Assembly (NCBI GenBank): GCA_965656185.1
Contig: CBFHJH010000011.1
Span: 1-64,000, forward strand
Length of the DNA: 64,000 nucleotides
Direction of reading: 5' to 3'
Source of the DNA: Croceimicrobium sp965656185
GTDB taxonomy: Bacteria > Bacteroidota > Bacteroidia > Flavobacteriales > Schleiferiaceae
Shown: one piece after another, positions 33,099 through 40,896 of the stretch
How positions within the stretch are numbered: the first letter of the stretch is position 1
How the letters are laid out: each line of letters begins with the position of its first letter
Made by a program: the position numbers and the translations under genes
The notes under the pieces: model-generated
What the model was told of the DNA's origin: nothing
Databases searched by the model: none
What the model saw: only the letters and a program-made list of their open reading frames with translations

Positions 33099-35030
33099 TC
33101 AAAGAATTCGGTTCAAACGACGGTTGATCTCTACTTTTAATTGGGTGAGCTGTTGAATGGTACGCAATTGGTCTTCGGTCAGTGCTTGGCCTTGCTTTAG
33201 CTGCTCTTGACTTTCACTGATCAGCTGAGAGATCTTCTTTTCTTTAAAGCGCAGTACGGCTTCCTCGGTAAAGCGTTTTAAGTAAGTTACCTTATCGGGC
33301 GGGTAGATCCGTTTGCGTCGCCAGTCGTGTAATTCCGGTTCTTCGGCAATGAGGTCTACCACTACGTGCATCCGGTCTTTATCCTGTCCACGTAAAAACT
33401 CTTCCGCTTTTACAATGCGTTTTTCTTCATTAAAGACTTTGAGGAAGTGCTGGTAGATCGAACGGAAATGGGGGTGTTCCAGATCTAATTCATCGTTAAC
33501 CAGTTCACTAAGGATGTACTCGCAAATGCTTTCTTCTTCCGCTCCTTCTTCCTCGTCGAAAGGAAAGCGTTCTTCGCCGTGGTTCAGTAATAAAGAGCAG
33601 AGTTCGCGTTCCTGAATGTAGAGGGGAGAGTCTTCGAGTTGAACCTTTTCCGGTTCTACCACCTTCATCAGTTCCTCCTTTTGGAGACCTTGCTTCTCTC
33701 TTTGTAGGCGCTGGTTTTCCTTTTCAATGCTACGTGCCCGGATCTGCCCCAATTCACTAAAAAGAATGCGTTCTTCCATGTCCAGCAAACGCGCTGTTTC
33801 CTGAATGTAGGCACTGCGCTCTAATTCATCGGGGATAAGGGCGATACTCTGAACCATCTCCCTTGCAGCCTTTGCCTTCGCTAGTGGGTCATTCCCCACG
33901 TCTTTAAGCAATAACTTCGCCTTAAAGGCCAGGAAATTACTTTTCTCTTCCTTCAAGTAGTCTACTAACTCGGCGGTAGAAACGCTTTTGGCAAAGGAGT
34001 CAGGATCTTCACCTTCTGGGAAAAGGACCGTTTGCACGTTCATGCCCTGTTCCAAAATGAGGTCTATTCCGCGTAAGCTTGCTTTGATACCGGCAGGGTC
34101 GCCGTCGTAAAGGAGGGTAATATTGCGAGTGTAGCGTTTAATGAGCAGGATTTGGTCTGCCGTGAGGGCCGTGCCGCTACTGGCCACCACATTCTTGATT
34201 CCTGCTTGGTGCAAGCTTATCACATCGGTATAGCCTTCGACCAGAAAGCATTCATCGGCCCGAGCAATGGCGCTTTTCGCTTGGTAGATGCCATAAAGGA
34301 TCTTGCTCTTGTGGTAGATTATGCTTTCGGGGCTATTTAGATACTTGGCCGCTTTTGCTTCTTTTCTTAAGATCCTTCCGCCAAAGCCTAAGACTCTACC
34401 GGTGTGACTTAAGATCGGGAACATTACCCTTCCCCGGAAACGGTCTAGGCGACGTTCTCCATCTACCTTGACCAAGCCCACTTTATCCAAAAACTCCAGT
34501 TGGTAGCCCTTTTCGATGGCGTGATCGCAAAACTCCTGATAGGCGTCGTGGCTGTAACCTAATTGGAAATCTTTGATGGTTTCGTCGCTAAAGCCCCTTT
34601 CCTTAAAATAGCTTAAGCCGATTTGCCGACCGCGATCATTTTTCCATAATTGTTCTTGAAAGTAGTCGTTGGCAAATTGGTTCACTAAGAACATGCTTTC
34701 ACGTTCACTGCGCTTGGCCTGCTCCTCATCACTCTGACCAGTCTCTTCTACTTCGATATTATAGCGCTTGGCTAGGTGTCGTAAAGCTTCCGGATAGGTG
34801 TATTGCTCGTGTTCCATTAGGAAGGTGATCACGCTACCGCCTTTTCCGCTACTGAAATCCTTAAAGATCTGCTTGGCGGGAGAAACCATGAAGGAGGGAG
34901 TCTTTTCATTGCTGAAAGGACTGAGGCCCTTAAAATTGCTACCCGCTTTTTTTAAGGTTACGAAATCGCCGATCACCTCCTCAATACGAGCGGTGTCCAT
35001 GATCTTTTGGATGGTTTCTTGGCTAATCAC
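33099..35030 (-). CDS. dnaG: DNA primase, with the zinc ligands replaced
   Basis: It makes RNA primers for replication. The 643-residue protein has the TOPRIM core with EGYTDVI, ASSGTAL and YDGDPAG, and a C-terminal helicase-binding region. The N-terminal zinc-ribbon fold is recognisable (GLSPFSNEKTPSF) but the canonical Cys/His ligands are S37, S40, D58 and S61, so zinc cannot bind in the normal way. A GTG is the only start in frame (TAG lies just upstream). It lies directly past the mscS terminator. Confidence 0.95.
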   Translation of the reverse strand: MISQETIQKIMDTARIEEVIGDFVTLKKAGSNFKGLSPFSNEKTPSFMVSPAKQIFKDFSSGKGGSVITFLMEHEQYTYPEALRHLAKRYNIEVEETGQSDEEQAKRSERESMFLVNQFANDYFQEQLWKNDRGRQIGLSYFKERGFSDETIKDFQLGYSHDAYQEFCDHAIEKGYQLEFLDKVGLVKVDGERRLDRFRGRVMFPILSHTGRVLGFGGRILRKEAKAAKYLNSPESIIYHKSKILYGIYQAKSAIARADECFLVEGYTDVISLHQAGIKNVVASSGTALTADQILLIKRYTRNITLLYDGDPAGIKASLRGIDLILEQGMNVQTVLFPEGEDPDSFAKSVSTAELVDYLKEEKSNFLAFKAKLLLKDVGNDPLAKAKAAREMVQSIALIPDELERSAYIQETARLLDMEERILFSELGQIRARSIEKENQRLQREKQGLQKEELMKVVEPEKVQLEDSPLYIQERELCSLLLNHGEERFPFDEEEGAEEESICEYILSELVNDELDLEHPHFRSIYQHFLKVFNEEKRIVKAEEFLRGQDKDRMHVVVDLIAEEPELHDWRRKRIYPPDKVTYLKRFTEEAVLRFKEKKISQLISESQEQLKQGQALTEDQLRTIQQLTQLKVEINRRLNRIL

Positions 35031-35041
35031 CTTCTGCTAAA

Positions 35042-35080
35042 GACAGAAAAAGCATGCCGAAGCATGCTCAGTTCTGTTTT
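35042..35080 (-). terminator. terminator of mscS, just upstream of dnaG
   Basis: AGCATGC (35051-35057) pairs with GCATGCT (35062-35068); the loop is TTCG on the minus strand. The stem is followed by TTTTTCTG on the minus strand. It also ends transcription coming the other way. Confidence 0.75.
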
Positions 35081-35086
35081 TCAATT

Positions 35087-35914
35087 TTATTTTTTCGTGT
35101 CGTCGCTTACCAAGTGCAGATCCATTTGTGGGAATGGAATACCTACTCCCTCTTGATCGAAGGCCTTCTTCACTTTTTCGTTCAGATTATTCACGATATC
35201 CCAATAATCGGAATTAAGGGACCAAGCCCTAAGGCGGAAGTTTACACTGCTGTCGGCCAAAGCTTCTACGAAGATGGTTACGCCCTGTTCTTCTAAGAAA
35301 CGGCTTTCTTCTCCTGCGATTTTGTGTAAGATAGCTTTGGCTTTATCGATATCGTCATCGTAGCCAATGCCAAAGGTCATGTCTATTCTACGGGTGTCGT
35401 TAAAGCTGTAATTGGTGATGGTATTGTTGGATAATTGTCCGTTGGGAACAATGATCTCTTGACCTTGAGGGGTAGTGAGGTAAGTGTAAAAGATCTGGAT
35501 TTCCCTAACTGTACCGGCGGTGCCGGCTCCTTCGATGAAATCGCCTACTTTGAATGGCTTTAAGATCAGGATCAAAACTCCACCGGCAAAATTGGAAAGA
35601 CTGCCTTGTAGGGCGAGACCTACCGCCAAACCAGCCGCACCTAATACCGCTACAAAGGAGGTCATTTCTACCCCTACCATTCCGGCCACCGAAATGATCA
35701 CCAGCACTTTGAGCAGGGCGTTTATCAAGGAGCTTAAGAAAGGAATAAGACTAGCGTCAATCTCGCGTTTCTCTAAGGTCCTACGAAAAACCTTGGTGAG
35801 TCGTTTTACAAGCCAGAGGCCAACAATAAGGGTGATGATGGCTAAAACGATGTTGCCGCCATATTGTACGATCAAGCCAATGGCTTTATCTAAATACTCT
35901 TGATAGTTTTCCAT
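35087..35914 (-). CDS. mscS: small-conductance mechanosensitive channel, MscS family
   Basis: It releases solutes when the membrane is stretched. Three membrane helices, with the pore-lining Gly/Ala-rich helix AVLGAAGLAVGLALQGSLSNFAGGVLIL, then the beta domain with EGAGTAGTVREIQIF and the VPNGQLSNNTITNYS segment. 275 residues is a minimal MscS. A TAAATTTG element 29 bases upstream overlaps the end of the polyprenyl synthase gene. Confidence 0.94.
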   Translation of the reverse strand: MENYQEYLDKAIGLIVQYGGNIVLAIITLIVGLWLVKRLTKVFRRTLEKREIDASLIPFLSSLINALLKVLVIISVAGMVGVEMTSFVAVLGAAGLAVGLALQGSLSNFAGGVLILILKPFKVGDFIEGAGTAGTVREIQIFYTYLTTPQGQEIIVPNGQLSNNTITNYSFNDTRRIDMTFGIGYDDDIDKAKAILHKIAGEESRFLEEQGVTIFVEALADSSVNFRLRAWSLNSDYWDIVNNLNEKVKKAFDQEGVGIPFPQMDLHLVSDDTKK

Positions 35915-35943
35915 GGGGAATGGTAATTTTATTGGTTTAGAAC

Positions 35944-35951
35944 CAAATTTA
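35944..35951 (-). promoter_or_regulatory. -7 promoter element for mscS
   Basis: The minus strand reads TAAATTTG, an exact TAnnTTTG match, directly behind the stop of the polyprenyl synthase gene. Confidence 0.5.
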
Positions 35952-35952
35952 A

Positions 35953-36927
35953 TTATTTGCTACGTTCAATAACGTAGGATGCCAGTTCAAGTAAAGATTT
36001 TTTCTCTTCGCTCTCCGGAAACTCGGCGATCAGGTCGATTGCATTCTGATAATACTCCTGCATTTTCTGGCTGGCGTATTCAATGCCGCCGGAGTCGCGC
36101 ACCATGGCCATCACCTGTTCCACTTTTTTGCGATCATGGTTGTGTTTTTTTACCACGCGAATCATAAATCGCTTGTCAGCGGAAGAGGCATTACGCAAAG
36201 CATAGATCAAGGGTAGGGTCATTTTTTGCTCCTGAATATCGATTCCGGTGGGCTTTCCGGTTTTGGCGGTGGCCTGGAAATCGAATAGATCGTCTTTAAT
36301 CTGGAAAGCGATTCCAAGGTTCTCCCCAAACTTTCGCATGGTTTCGATCTGATCTTTACTGGCCTTTACCGATGCCGTTCCCACCGCACAGCAGGAAGCG
36401 ATCAGGGAGGCCGTTTTCTTGGTGATAATGTCGAAGTAGATCGATTCGTCTATATCTAAGCGACGCGCCTTTTCAATTTGTAAAAGCTCTCCTTCACTCA
36501 TATCGCGTACCGCAGTGCTGATCAGCTCGAGTAAACGAAATTCTTTGTTTTCTACCGAAAGAAGAAGCACGCGCGAGAGCAGGTAGTCTCCTACTAAAAC
36601 TGCGATCTTATTTTTCCAAAGCGCATTTAGGGAGAAGAAGCCCCGGCGCATATTGGAATCGTCTACCACATCATCGTGCACCAAGGTTGCGGTGTGCATT
36701 AACTCTACCAAGGCCGCTCCTCGATAGGTAGCTTCGTCGATATTGCCATGCATTTTAGCGCTCAGGAAAACCAGCATAGGCCGTAATTGCTTCCCCTTGC
36801 GTTTAACGATGTAATAGGTGATTCGATCGAGCAGGGCCACTTTCGAAGCCATGTATTCACGAAACTTCGGCTCAAAGGCTTTCATTTCGGATTGGATAGG
36901 CGCTTGTATCTGCTTCAGGCTCGACAT
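35953..36927 (-). CDS. trans-polyprenyl diphosphate synthase
   Basis: It extends isopentenyl units to make the long side chain of menaquinone or related lipids. The 324-residue protein has both Asp-rich motifs: HDDVVDDSNMRRG and KDDLFDF, and the GKQLRPMLVF start. Chain length cannot be fixed from sequence, though it resembles octaprenyl/solanesyl types (IspB-like). Its promoter TACCTTTG ends 8 bases before the ATG. Confidence 0.93.
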   Translation of the reverse strand: MSSLKQIQAPIQSEMKAFEPKFREYMASKVALLDRITYYIVKRKGKQLRPMLVFLSAKMHGNIDEATYRGAALVELMHTATLVHDDVVDDSNMRRGFFSLNALWKNKIAVLVGDYLLSRVLLLSVENKEFRLLELISTAVRDMSEGELLQIEKARRLDIDESIYFDIITKKTASLIASCCAVGTASVKASKDQIETMRKFGENLGIAFQIKDDLFDFQATAKTGKPTGIDIQEQKMTLPLIYALRNASSADKRFMIRVVKKHNHDRKKVEQVMAMVRDSGGIEYASQKMQEYYQNAIDLIAEFPESEEKKSLLELASYVIERSK

Positions 36928-36935
36928 TCGGTGCC

Positions 36936-36943
36936 CAAAGGTA
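36936..36943 (-). promoter_or_regulatory. -7 promoter element for the polyprenyl synthase
   Basis: The minus strand reads TACCTTTG, 8 bases before the ATG. Confidence 0.6.
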
Positions 36944-36982
36944 GTTCAAAGCCAGAAATGCCCCGAAAATAAAAGAGCCTTT

Positions 36983-38041
36983 TTACGCCTCTTCCACTTC
37001 GATTTGATTCTTATTGGCCAATTGACCACAGGCGGCGTCGATATCTTTGCCGCGACTACGGCGCACGGTGGCTACCACATCTATGGCTTGTAATGCTTTC
37101 TGATAAGCTTCTACCGCGGCAAAATCCGCTTGTTGGAACATGCCATCGTCGATCGGGTTGTACTCGATCAGATTGACCTTAGTGGGAACCTGCTTGCAAA
37201 ATTGCACCAAAGCTTCGATGTCTTCCGGCCGATCATTGATATCGCGCCAAACTACATATTCTAGGGTTACCCGGCTCTTAGTAATGCTATACCAGTATTG
37301 TAAAGCGTCGATCAAATCGCCTACCGGATTTTTTAAATTGATAGACATGATCTTATCCCGCACTTCATCTCTCGCCGAATGCAGGCTGAGCGCCAGTTTG
37401 AATTTCGGGTTTTCGTCGGCTAGCTTGCGGATCATCTTCGCTAAACCTACCGTAGATACGGTAATGCGGCGCGGCGACATGCCCAAACCTTCGGGTGAGG
37501 TGATCTTCTCGATCGCCGCGAGAACATTTTTGTAGTTCATCAAGGGTTCGCCCATACCCATGAACACGATATTGGTAAGCGGCCTACCATAGAAGTTTTC
37601 GGCTTCATTTTTAATGGCCACTACCTGGTCGTAGATTTCGTCGGGGTTGAGGTTACGCATCCGCTTTAAGCGGGCCGTAGCGCAAAAATTACAATCTAAA
37701 CTACAGCCAACTTGAGAGCTAATACAGGCGGTAATGCGAGTGTCGGTCGGTATTAAAACCGATTCTACCACTTTGCCATCGTAAAGGCGAACCGCGTTTT
37801 TAATGGTTCCGTCTTCACTGCGCTGCATTTCGTCTACCCGAATGTGGTTGATCACGAAATTCTCCTTTAGATGATCACGCAGACTTAGCGAAAGGTTAGT
37901 CATTTCATCAAAATCCTTGATGCCTTTTTGCCATAACCATTCAAAAATCTGCTGGGCGCGAAATGGCTTTTCGCCCACGCTTACCAAATAGGCTTTGATC
38001 TCTTCTCTACTAAGGGCTCGGATGTCTCGTTTTTCAATCAC
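36983..38041 (-). CDS. rlmN: 23S rRNA (A2503-C2)/tRNA (A37-C2) methyltransferase RlmN
   Basis: A radical SAM enzyme methylating adenosine 2503 of 23S rRNA and A37 of some tRNAs. The cluster motif is CSLDCNFC (C-x3-C-x2-C), followed by GMGEPL and the methylatable Cys near the C-terminus (DIDAACGQL). Length 352. The start is a GTG with a TACCTTTG promoter 4 bases before it, which makes the mRNA leaderless. Confidence 0.97.
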   Translation of the reverse strand: MIEKRDIRALSREEIKAYLVSVGEKPFRAQQIFEWLWQKGIKDFDEMTNLSLSLRDHLKENFVINHIRVDEMQRSEDGTIKNAVRLYDGKVVESVLIPTDTRITACISSQVGCSLDCNFCATARLKRMRNLNPDEIYDQVVAIKNEAENFYGRPLTNIVFMGMGEPLMNYKNVLAAIEKITSPEGLGMSPRRITVSTVGLAKMIRKLADENPKFKLALSLHSARDEVRDKIMSINLKNPVGDLIDALQYWYSITKSRVTLEYVVWRDINDRPEDIEALVQFCKQVPTKVNLIEYNPIDDGMFQQADFAAVEAYQKALQAIDVVATVRRSRGKDIDAACGQLANKNQIEVEEA

Positions 38042-38045
38042 GGCG

Positions 38046-38053
38046 CAAAGGTA
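38046..38053 (-). promoter_or_regulatory. -7 promoter element for rlmN
   Basis: The minus strand reads TACCTTTG, ending 4 bases before the GTG start codon. Confidence 0.65.
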
Positions 38054-38101
38054 GTGAGTTGGATAGGCAATAAAGAAGGAAAGCTTATAATTCTAATTGA
38101 T

Positions 38102-38109
38102 TAAATTTG
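38102..38109 (+). promoter_or_regulatory. -7 promoter element for the 50-residue membrane protein
   Basis: TAAATTTG, an exact TAnnTTTG match, 39 bases before the ATG. Confidence 0.5.
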
Positions 38110-38148
38110 AGGGGATTGCCAAATTAAAAACCAAGAAAATCAATCAAC

Positions 38149-38301
38149 ATGAAAAGAATTGCCGGTATTGCATTATTGATCCTAGGCCTTTATATGATCT
38201 ACTTAAGCTTCCCTCCCAGTGGTGCGGTTATGCGTCCACCCATGGTAAGTGGCCTAGCCTTTCTAATTATTGGGGCCGTATTTGTGAACCCCAAGTCTTA
38301 A
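38149..38301 (+). CDS. 50-residue two-span membrane protein
   Basis: The ORF starts MKRIAGIALLILGLYMIYL (first hydrophobic segment), has a short polar/Pro-rich middle (FPPSGAVMRPPM), then a second hydrophobic segment (VSGLAFLIIGAVFV) and NPKS. It lies between a clear promoter and a clear terminator, so it is very likely a real gene. Function unknown. Confidence 0.65.
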   Translation: MKRIAGIALLILGLYMIYLSFPPSGAVMRPPMVSGLAFLIIGAVFVNPKS

Positions 38302-38306
38302 AGTGA

Positions 38307-38340
38307 AAAGCCCCAATTACAGCAGTAATCGGGGCTTTTT
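38307..38340 (+). terminator. terminator shared by the small membrane gene and queA
   Basis: AAAAGCCCC (38306-38314) and ATTAC pair with GTAAT and GGGGCTTTTT (38331-38340), with one A-C mismatch. T-runs exist on both strands. Confidence 0.8.
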
Positions 38341-38359
38341 ATTTCTTGTGGATCTAATC

Positions 38360-39415
38360 TTAGATGATCAGCATCGCGTCGCCATAACTAAGGAAACGGT
38401 ACTTTTCTTTTACCGCCTCATTATAGGCTTCCATTAATAGGTCATAACCGGCAAAGGCGGCGGTCATCATCATTAAGGTGCTCTGTGGTGGGTGGAAGTT
38501 CGTTACCATTTTGTCGGCAATCTGGAATTCATAGGGTGGGAAGATGAACTTATTGGTCCAGCCGTCGAATTCTTTCAAGTGACCGTCGGTACTTACCGAA
38601 CTTTCCAAGGCACGCATCGAAGTGGTGCCCACGGCGCATACTTTTTTACGTCCATCGATCGCCTTGTTCACTACCTGAGCGGTATGATCGTAAATGGTAT
38701 ACTGCTCGGAGTCCATTTTATGTTTGCTAAGGTCTTCCACCTCTACCGGACGGAAGGTACCCAAGCCTACGTGCAAGGTGAGCTCAGCAAAATTTACCCC
38801 TTTGATCTCAAGGCGCTTCATCAATTGCTTACTGAAGTGTAAACTAGCCACAGGGGCAGCTACGGCACCTTCGTTCTTGGCGAAAATACTTTGGTAGCGA
38901 TCTTCGTCTTCTGGCTCGGGCTCGCGGTCGATGTATTTAGGGAGTGGGGTTTGACCTAATTCGGTCAATTTCGCACGAAATTCTTCATACGAACCGTCGA
39001 AGAGGAAACGCAGCGTACGGCCACGAGAGGTAGTGTTATCAATAACCTCGGCCACAAGACTGTCGTCTTCGCCAAAGTACAGTTTATTACCGATCCGGAT
39101 CTTACGAGCAGGGTCTACCAAAACGTCCCAAAGGCGACTATCGGCATTTAATTCGCGCAATAAGAAAACTTCGATACGGGCACCGGTTTTTTCTTTGTTA
39201 CCGTACATGCGGGCGGGAAATACCTTGGTGTTGTTTAGTACTAAGGCGTCACCTTCGTCGAAGTAATCGATGATTTCCGAAAAGGTCTTATGCTCAAAAG
39301 TGCCTTTTTCACGGTTTACCACCATTAGGCGGCTTTCATCACGATGGGTAGTAGGGTACTTCGCAATAAGTTCCTGAGGAAGCTTATAGTTGAAGTGGGA
39401 GAGTTTCATTTTCAT
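38360..39415 (-). CDS. queA: tRNA preQ1(34) S-adenosylmethionine ribosyltransferase-isomerase
   Basis: It turns preQ1 in tRNA into epoxyqueuosine using the ribosyl group of SAM. The 351-residue protein has the family landmarks: HFNYKLPQELIAKYP, DALVLNNTKVFPAR, the QTPLPKYI region and VGLGTFRPV, and FHPPQSTL near the end. MKMK gives two possible starts; the first is used. Promoter TATTTTTG lies 36 bases upstream. Confidence 0.95.
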   Translation of the reverse strand: MKMKLSHFNYKLPQELIAKYPTTHRDESRLMVVNREKGTFEHKTFSEIIDYFDEGDALVLNNTKVFPARMYGNKEKTGARIEVFLLRELNADSRLWDVLVDPARKIRIGNKLYFGEDDSLVAEVIDNTTSRGRTLRFLFDGSYEEFRAKLTELGQTPLPKYIDREPEPEDEDRYQSIFAKNEGAVAAPVASLHFSKQLMKRLEIKGVNFAELTLHVGLGTFRPVEVEDLSKHKMDSEQYTIYDHTAQVVNKAIDGRKKVCAVGTTSMRALESSVSTDGHLKEFDGWTNKFIFPPYEFQIADKMVTNFHPPQSTLMMMTAAFAGYDLLMEAYNEAVKEKYRFLSYGDAMLII

Positions 39416-39450
39416 AGCTTACGGGCTTTGAATTTGTTAAAGAAAGGCGG

Positions 39451-39458
39451 CAAAAATA
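39451..39458 (-). promoter_or_regulatory. -7 promoter element for queA
   Basis: The minus strand reads TATTTTTG, an exact TAnnTTTG match. Confidence 0.5.
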
Positions 39459-39488
39459 GGAAATTTAATTGGGTGGGGACAGTGCTTC

Positions 39489-40259
39489 CTACCAGTCTTC
39501 CCCAAAACGCTTTTTGATCAGCTCAATCAAGCGATCTTCGTAAGGCTTTTTATCCTCCCAATCATAATCCGGTTTCACTAGGTTCTCGATGAAATACATG
39601 CTCTCGAGGTAGGTGTCGAGGGTGTTTAATTGGGATAGCACTCGGTTGAAATCCTCTTGTGAATCATTAAAGAGGTGTTTCACAAAAGCAAGTCGGTCGT
39701 TAAGACCAACCTGAATAGCAGCCCCTTTGCTCAATTGATCATTGATCGATTTGGGCGCTTCCATTTCATCGTTTAAGTCGCGGCGCTCTGCCGCAGAAGG
39801 GGCCTCGGTGCTTTCGTTTTCTGGCTTTGGCTGCTCTACTTCTGGCGGTGTTTCTTCAGACTGAGGTTTGCGGCTTTGTAGTAATTGCTCTTTCGCCTGC
39901 TCTAGCTCGGCTCTAATTTCTGCTTGAGCTTGTTGGGATAATTCGCTTATCGGGCGAGCCACGGTTGGATTCGGGTCTTCCTTTACCGCAGGGCTTTCTT
40001 TTTCAGTCTGGCTTGCTTCAGGTTTGGGCTCCGTTTGAGTCGGGCCGGGAGCTGCGGGTCTTTCCGCTTTAGGGGATTGAGGCTTGTCGCTCGCCCTAGA
40101 TTTTTCGTCGTTCTCCCGTTCCTCTAAATAGTTTAAAAGTAAAAGTCGCTCGTAAAGCATCTGTACGCGAGTGAGTTGCTCCGGACGTGAAAGGGCGTTA
40201 TTGTTCTCGATGATGAAGTAGCAAAGCTCTTTCAGTTCTTGGCGTACATTATCTTTCAT
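39489..40259 (-). CDS. hypothetical protein with helical ends and a disordered middle
   Basis: A 256-residue protein. The N-terminal ~45 residues (KELCYFIIENNNALSRPEQL) and the C-terminal ~85 residues (VGLNDRLAFVKHLFNDS ... RFGEDW) look conserved and helical; the middle is Pro/Glu/Lys/Ser-rich and probably disordered. No known domain is recognised. It is divergent from tdk with a 46-base gap. Confidence 0.72.
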   Translation of the reverse strand: MKDNVRQELKELCYFIIENNNALSRPEQLTRVQMLYERLLLLNYLEERENDEKSRASDKPQSPKAERPAAPGPTQTEPKPEASQTEKESPAVKEDPNPTVARPISELSQQAQAEIRAELEQAKEQLLQSRKPQSEETPPEVEQPKPENESTEAPSAAERRDLNDEMEAPKSINDQLSKGAAIQVGLNDRLAFVKHLFNDSQEDFNRVLSQLNTLDTYLESMYFIENLVKPDYDWEDKKPYEDRLIELIKKRFGEDW

Positions 40260-40287
40260 TGAAGGGCGTCTTTATTCCTTAGTTTTG
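40259..40287 (+). promoter_or_regulatory. tdk promoter
   Basis: TTG (40259-40261), 18 bases, then TAGTTTTG (40280-40287). Both elements match the Bacteroidota promoter. The leader is about 12-18 bases. Confidence 0.65.
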
Positions 40288-40305
40288 TGAGGTAATTACG
40301 GAAAA

Positions 40306-40896
40306 ATGTTCCTCGAAAATACAGTAAATCATCAAAAGCATAGTGGCTGGATCGAAGTAATCTGTGGCAGTATGTTCTCAGGTAAGACCGAAGAGCTTAT
40401 TCGCCGCATGAAGCGAGCCCAGTTTGCGCAGCAGAAAGTGGAGATCTTTAAGCCGATGATCGACAATCGCTATTCGGAGGAGGAAGTGGTGAGTCACGAT
40501 AATAATGCCATACGCAGCACCCCAGTAGAGAATAGCTCCAATTTATTACTCTTGGCCGATGGCGTAGATGTAGTGGGAATCGATGAAGCGCAATTCTTCG
40601 ATGATGGTATCGTAGAGGTGTGTAACGAATTGGCTAATCGCGGTACGCGGGTGATCGTTGCGGGTTTAGACATGGATTTTCAAGGGCAGCCTTTTGGTCA
40701 GATGCCTTTCTTAATGGCAACCGCCGAATATGTGACTAAGGTCCACGCCGTGTGTATGCGCACGGGGAACTTAGCTCATTATTCACACCGCATGGCAGCA
40801 GATCAAAAAAGAGTGTTGCTGGGCTCAAAAGAAGAGTACGAGCCATTAAGTAGAGCTGCTTTTAACGAAATTAGAGCCCAGGAAAAGAAAGCTTGA
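40306..40896 (+). CDS. tdk: thymidine kinase
   Basis: It salvages thymidine to dTMP. The 196-residue type II kinase has the P-loop GSMFSGKT (21-28), the base VVGIDEAQFFDD, and the lasso region VCMRTGNLAHYSHR. The second zinc CxxC of many homologues is replaced by EPLSRAAF, so the zinc site appears incomplete. It overlaps the TTG start of the murF-alr gene by 4 bases. Confidence 0.96.
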   Translation: MFLENTVNHQKHSGWIEVICGSMFSGKTEELIRRMKRAQFAQQKVEIFKPMIDNRYSEEEVVSHDNNAIRSTPVENSSNLLLLADGVDVVGIDEAQFFDDGIVEVCNELANRGTRVIVAGLDMDFQGQPFGQMPFLMATAEYVTKVHAVCMRTGNLAHYSHRMAADQKRVLLGSKEEYEPLSRAAFNEIRAQEKKA

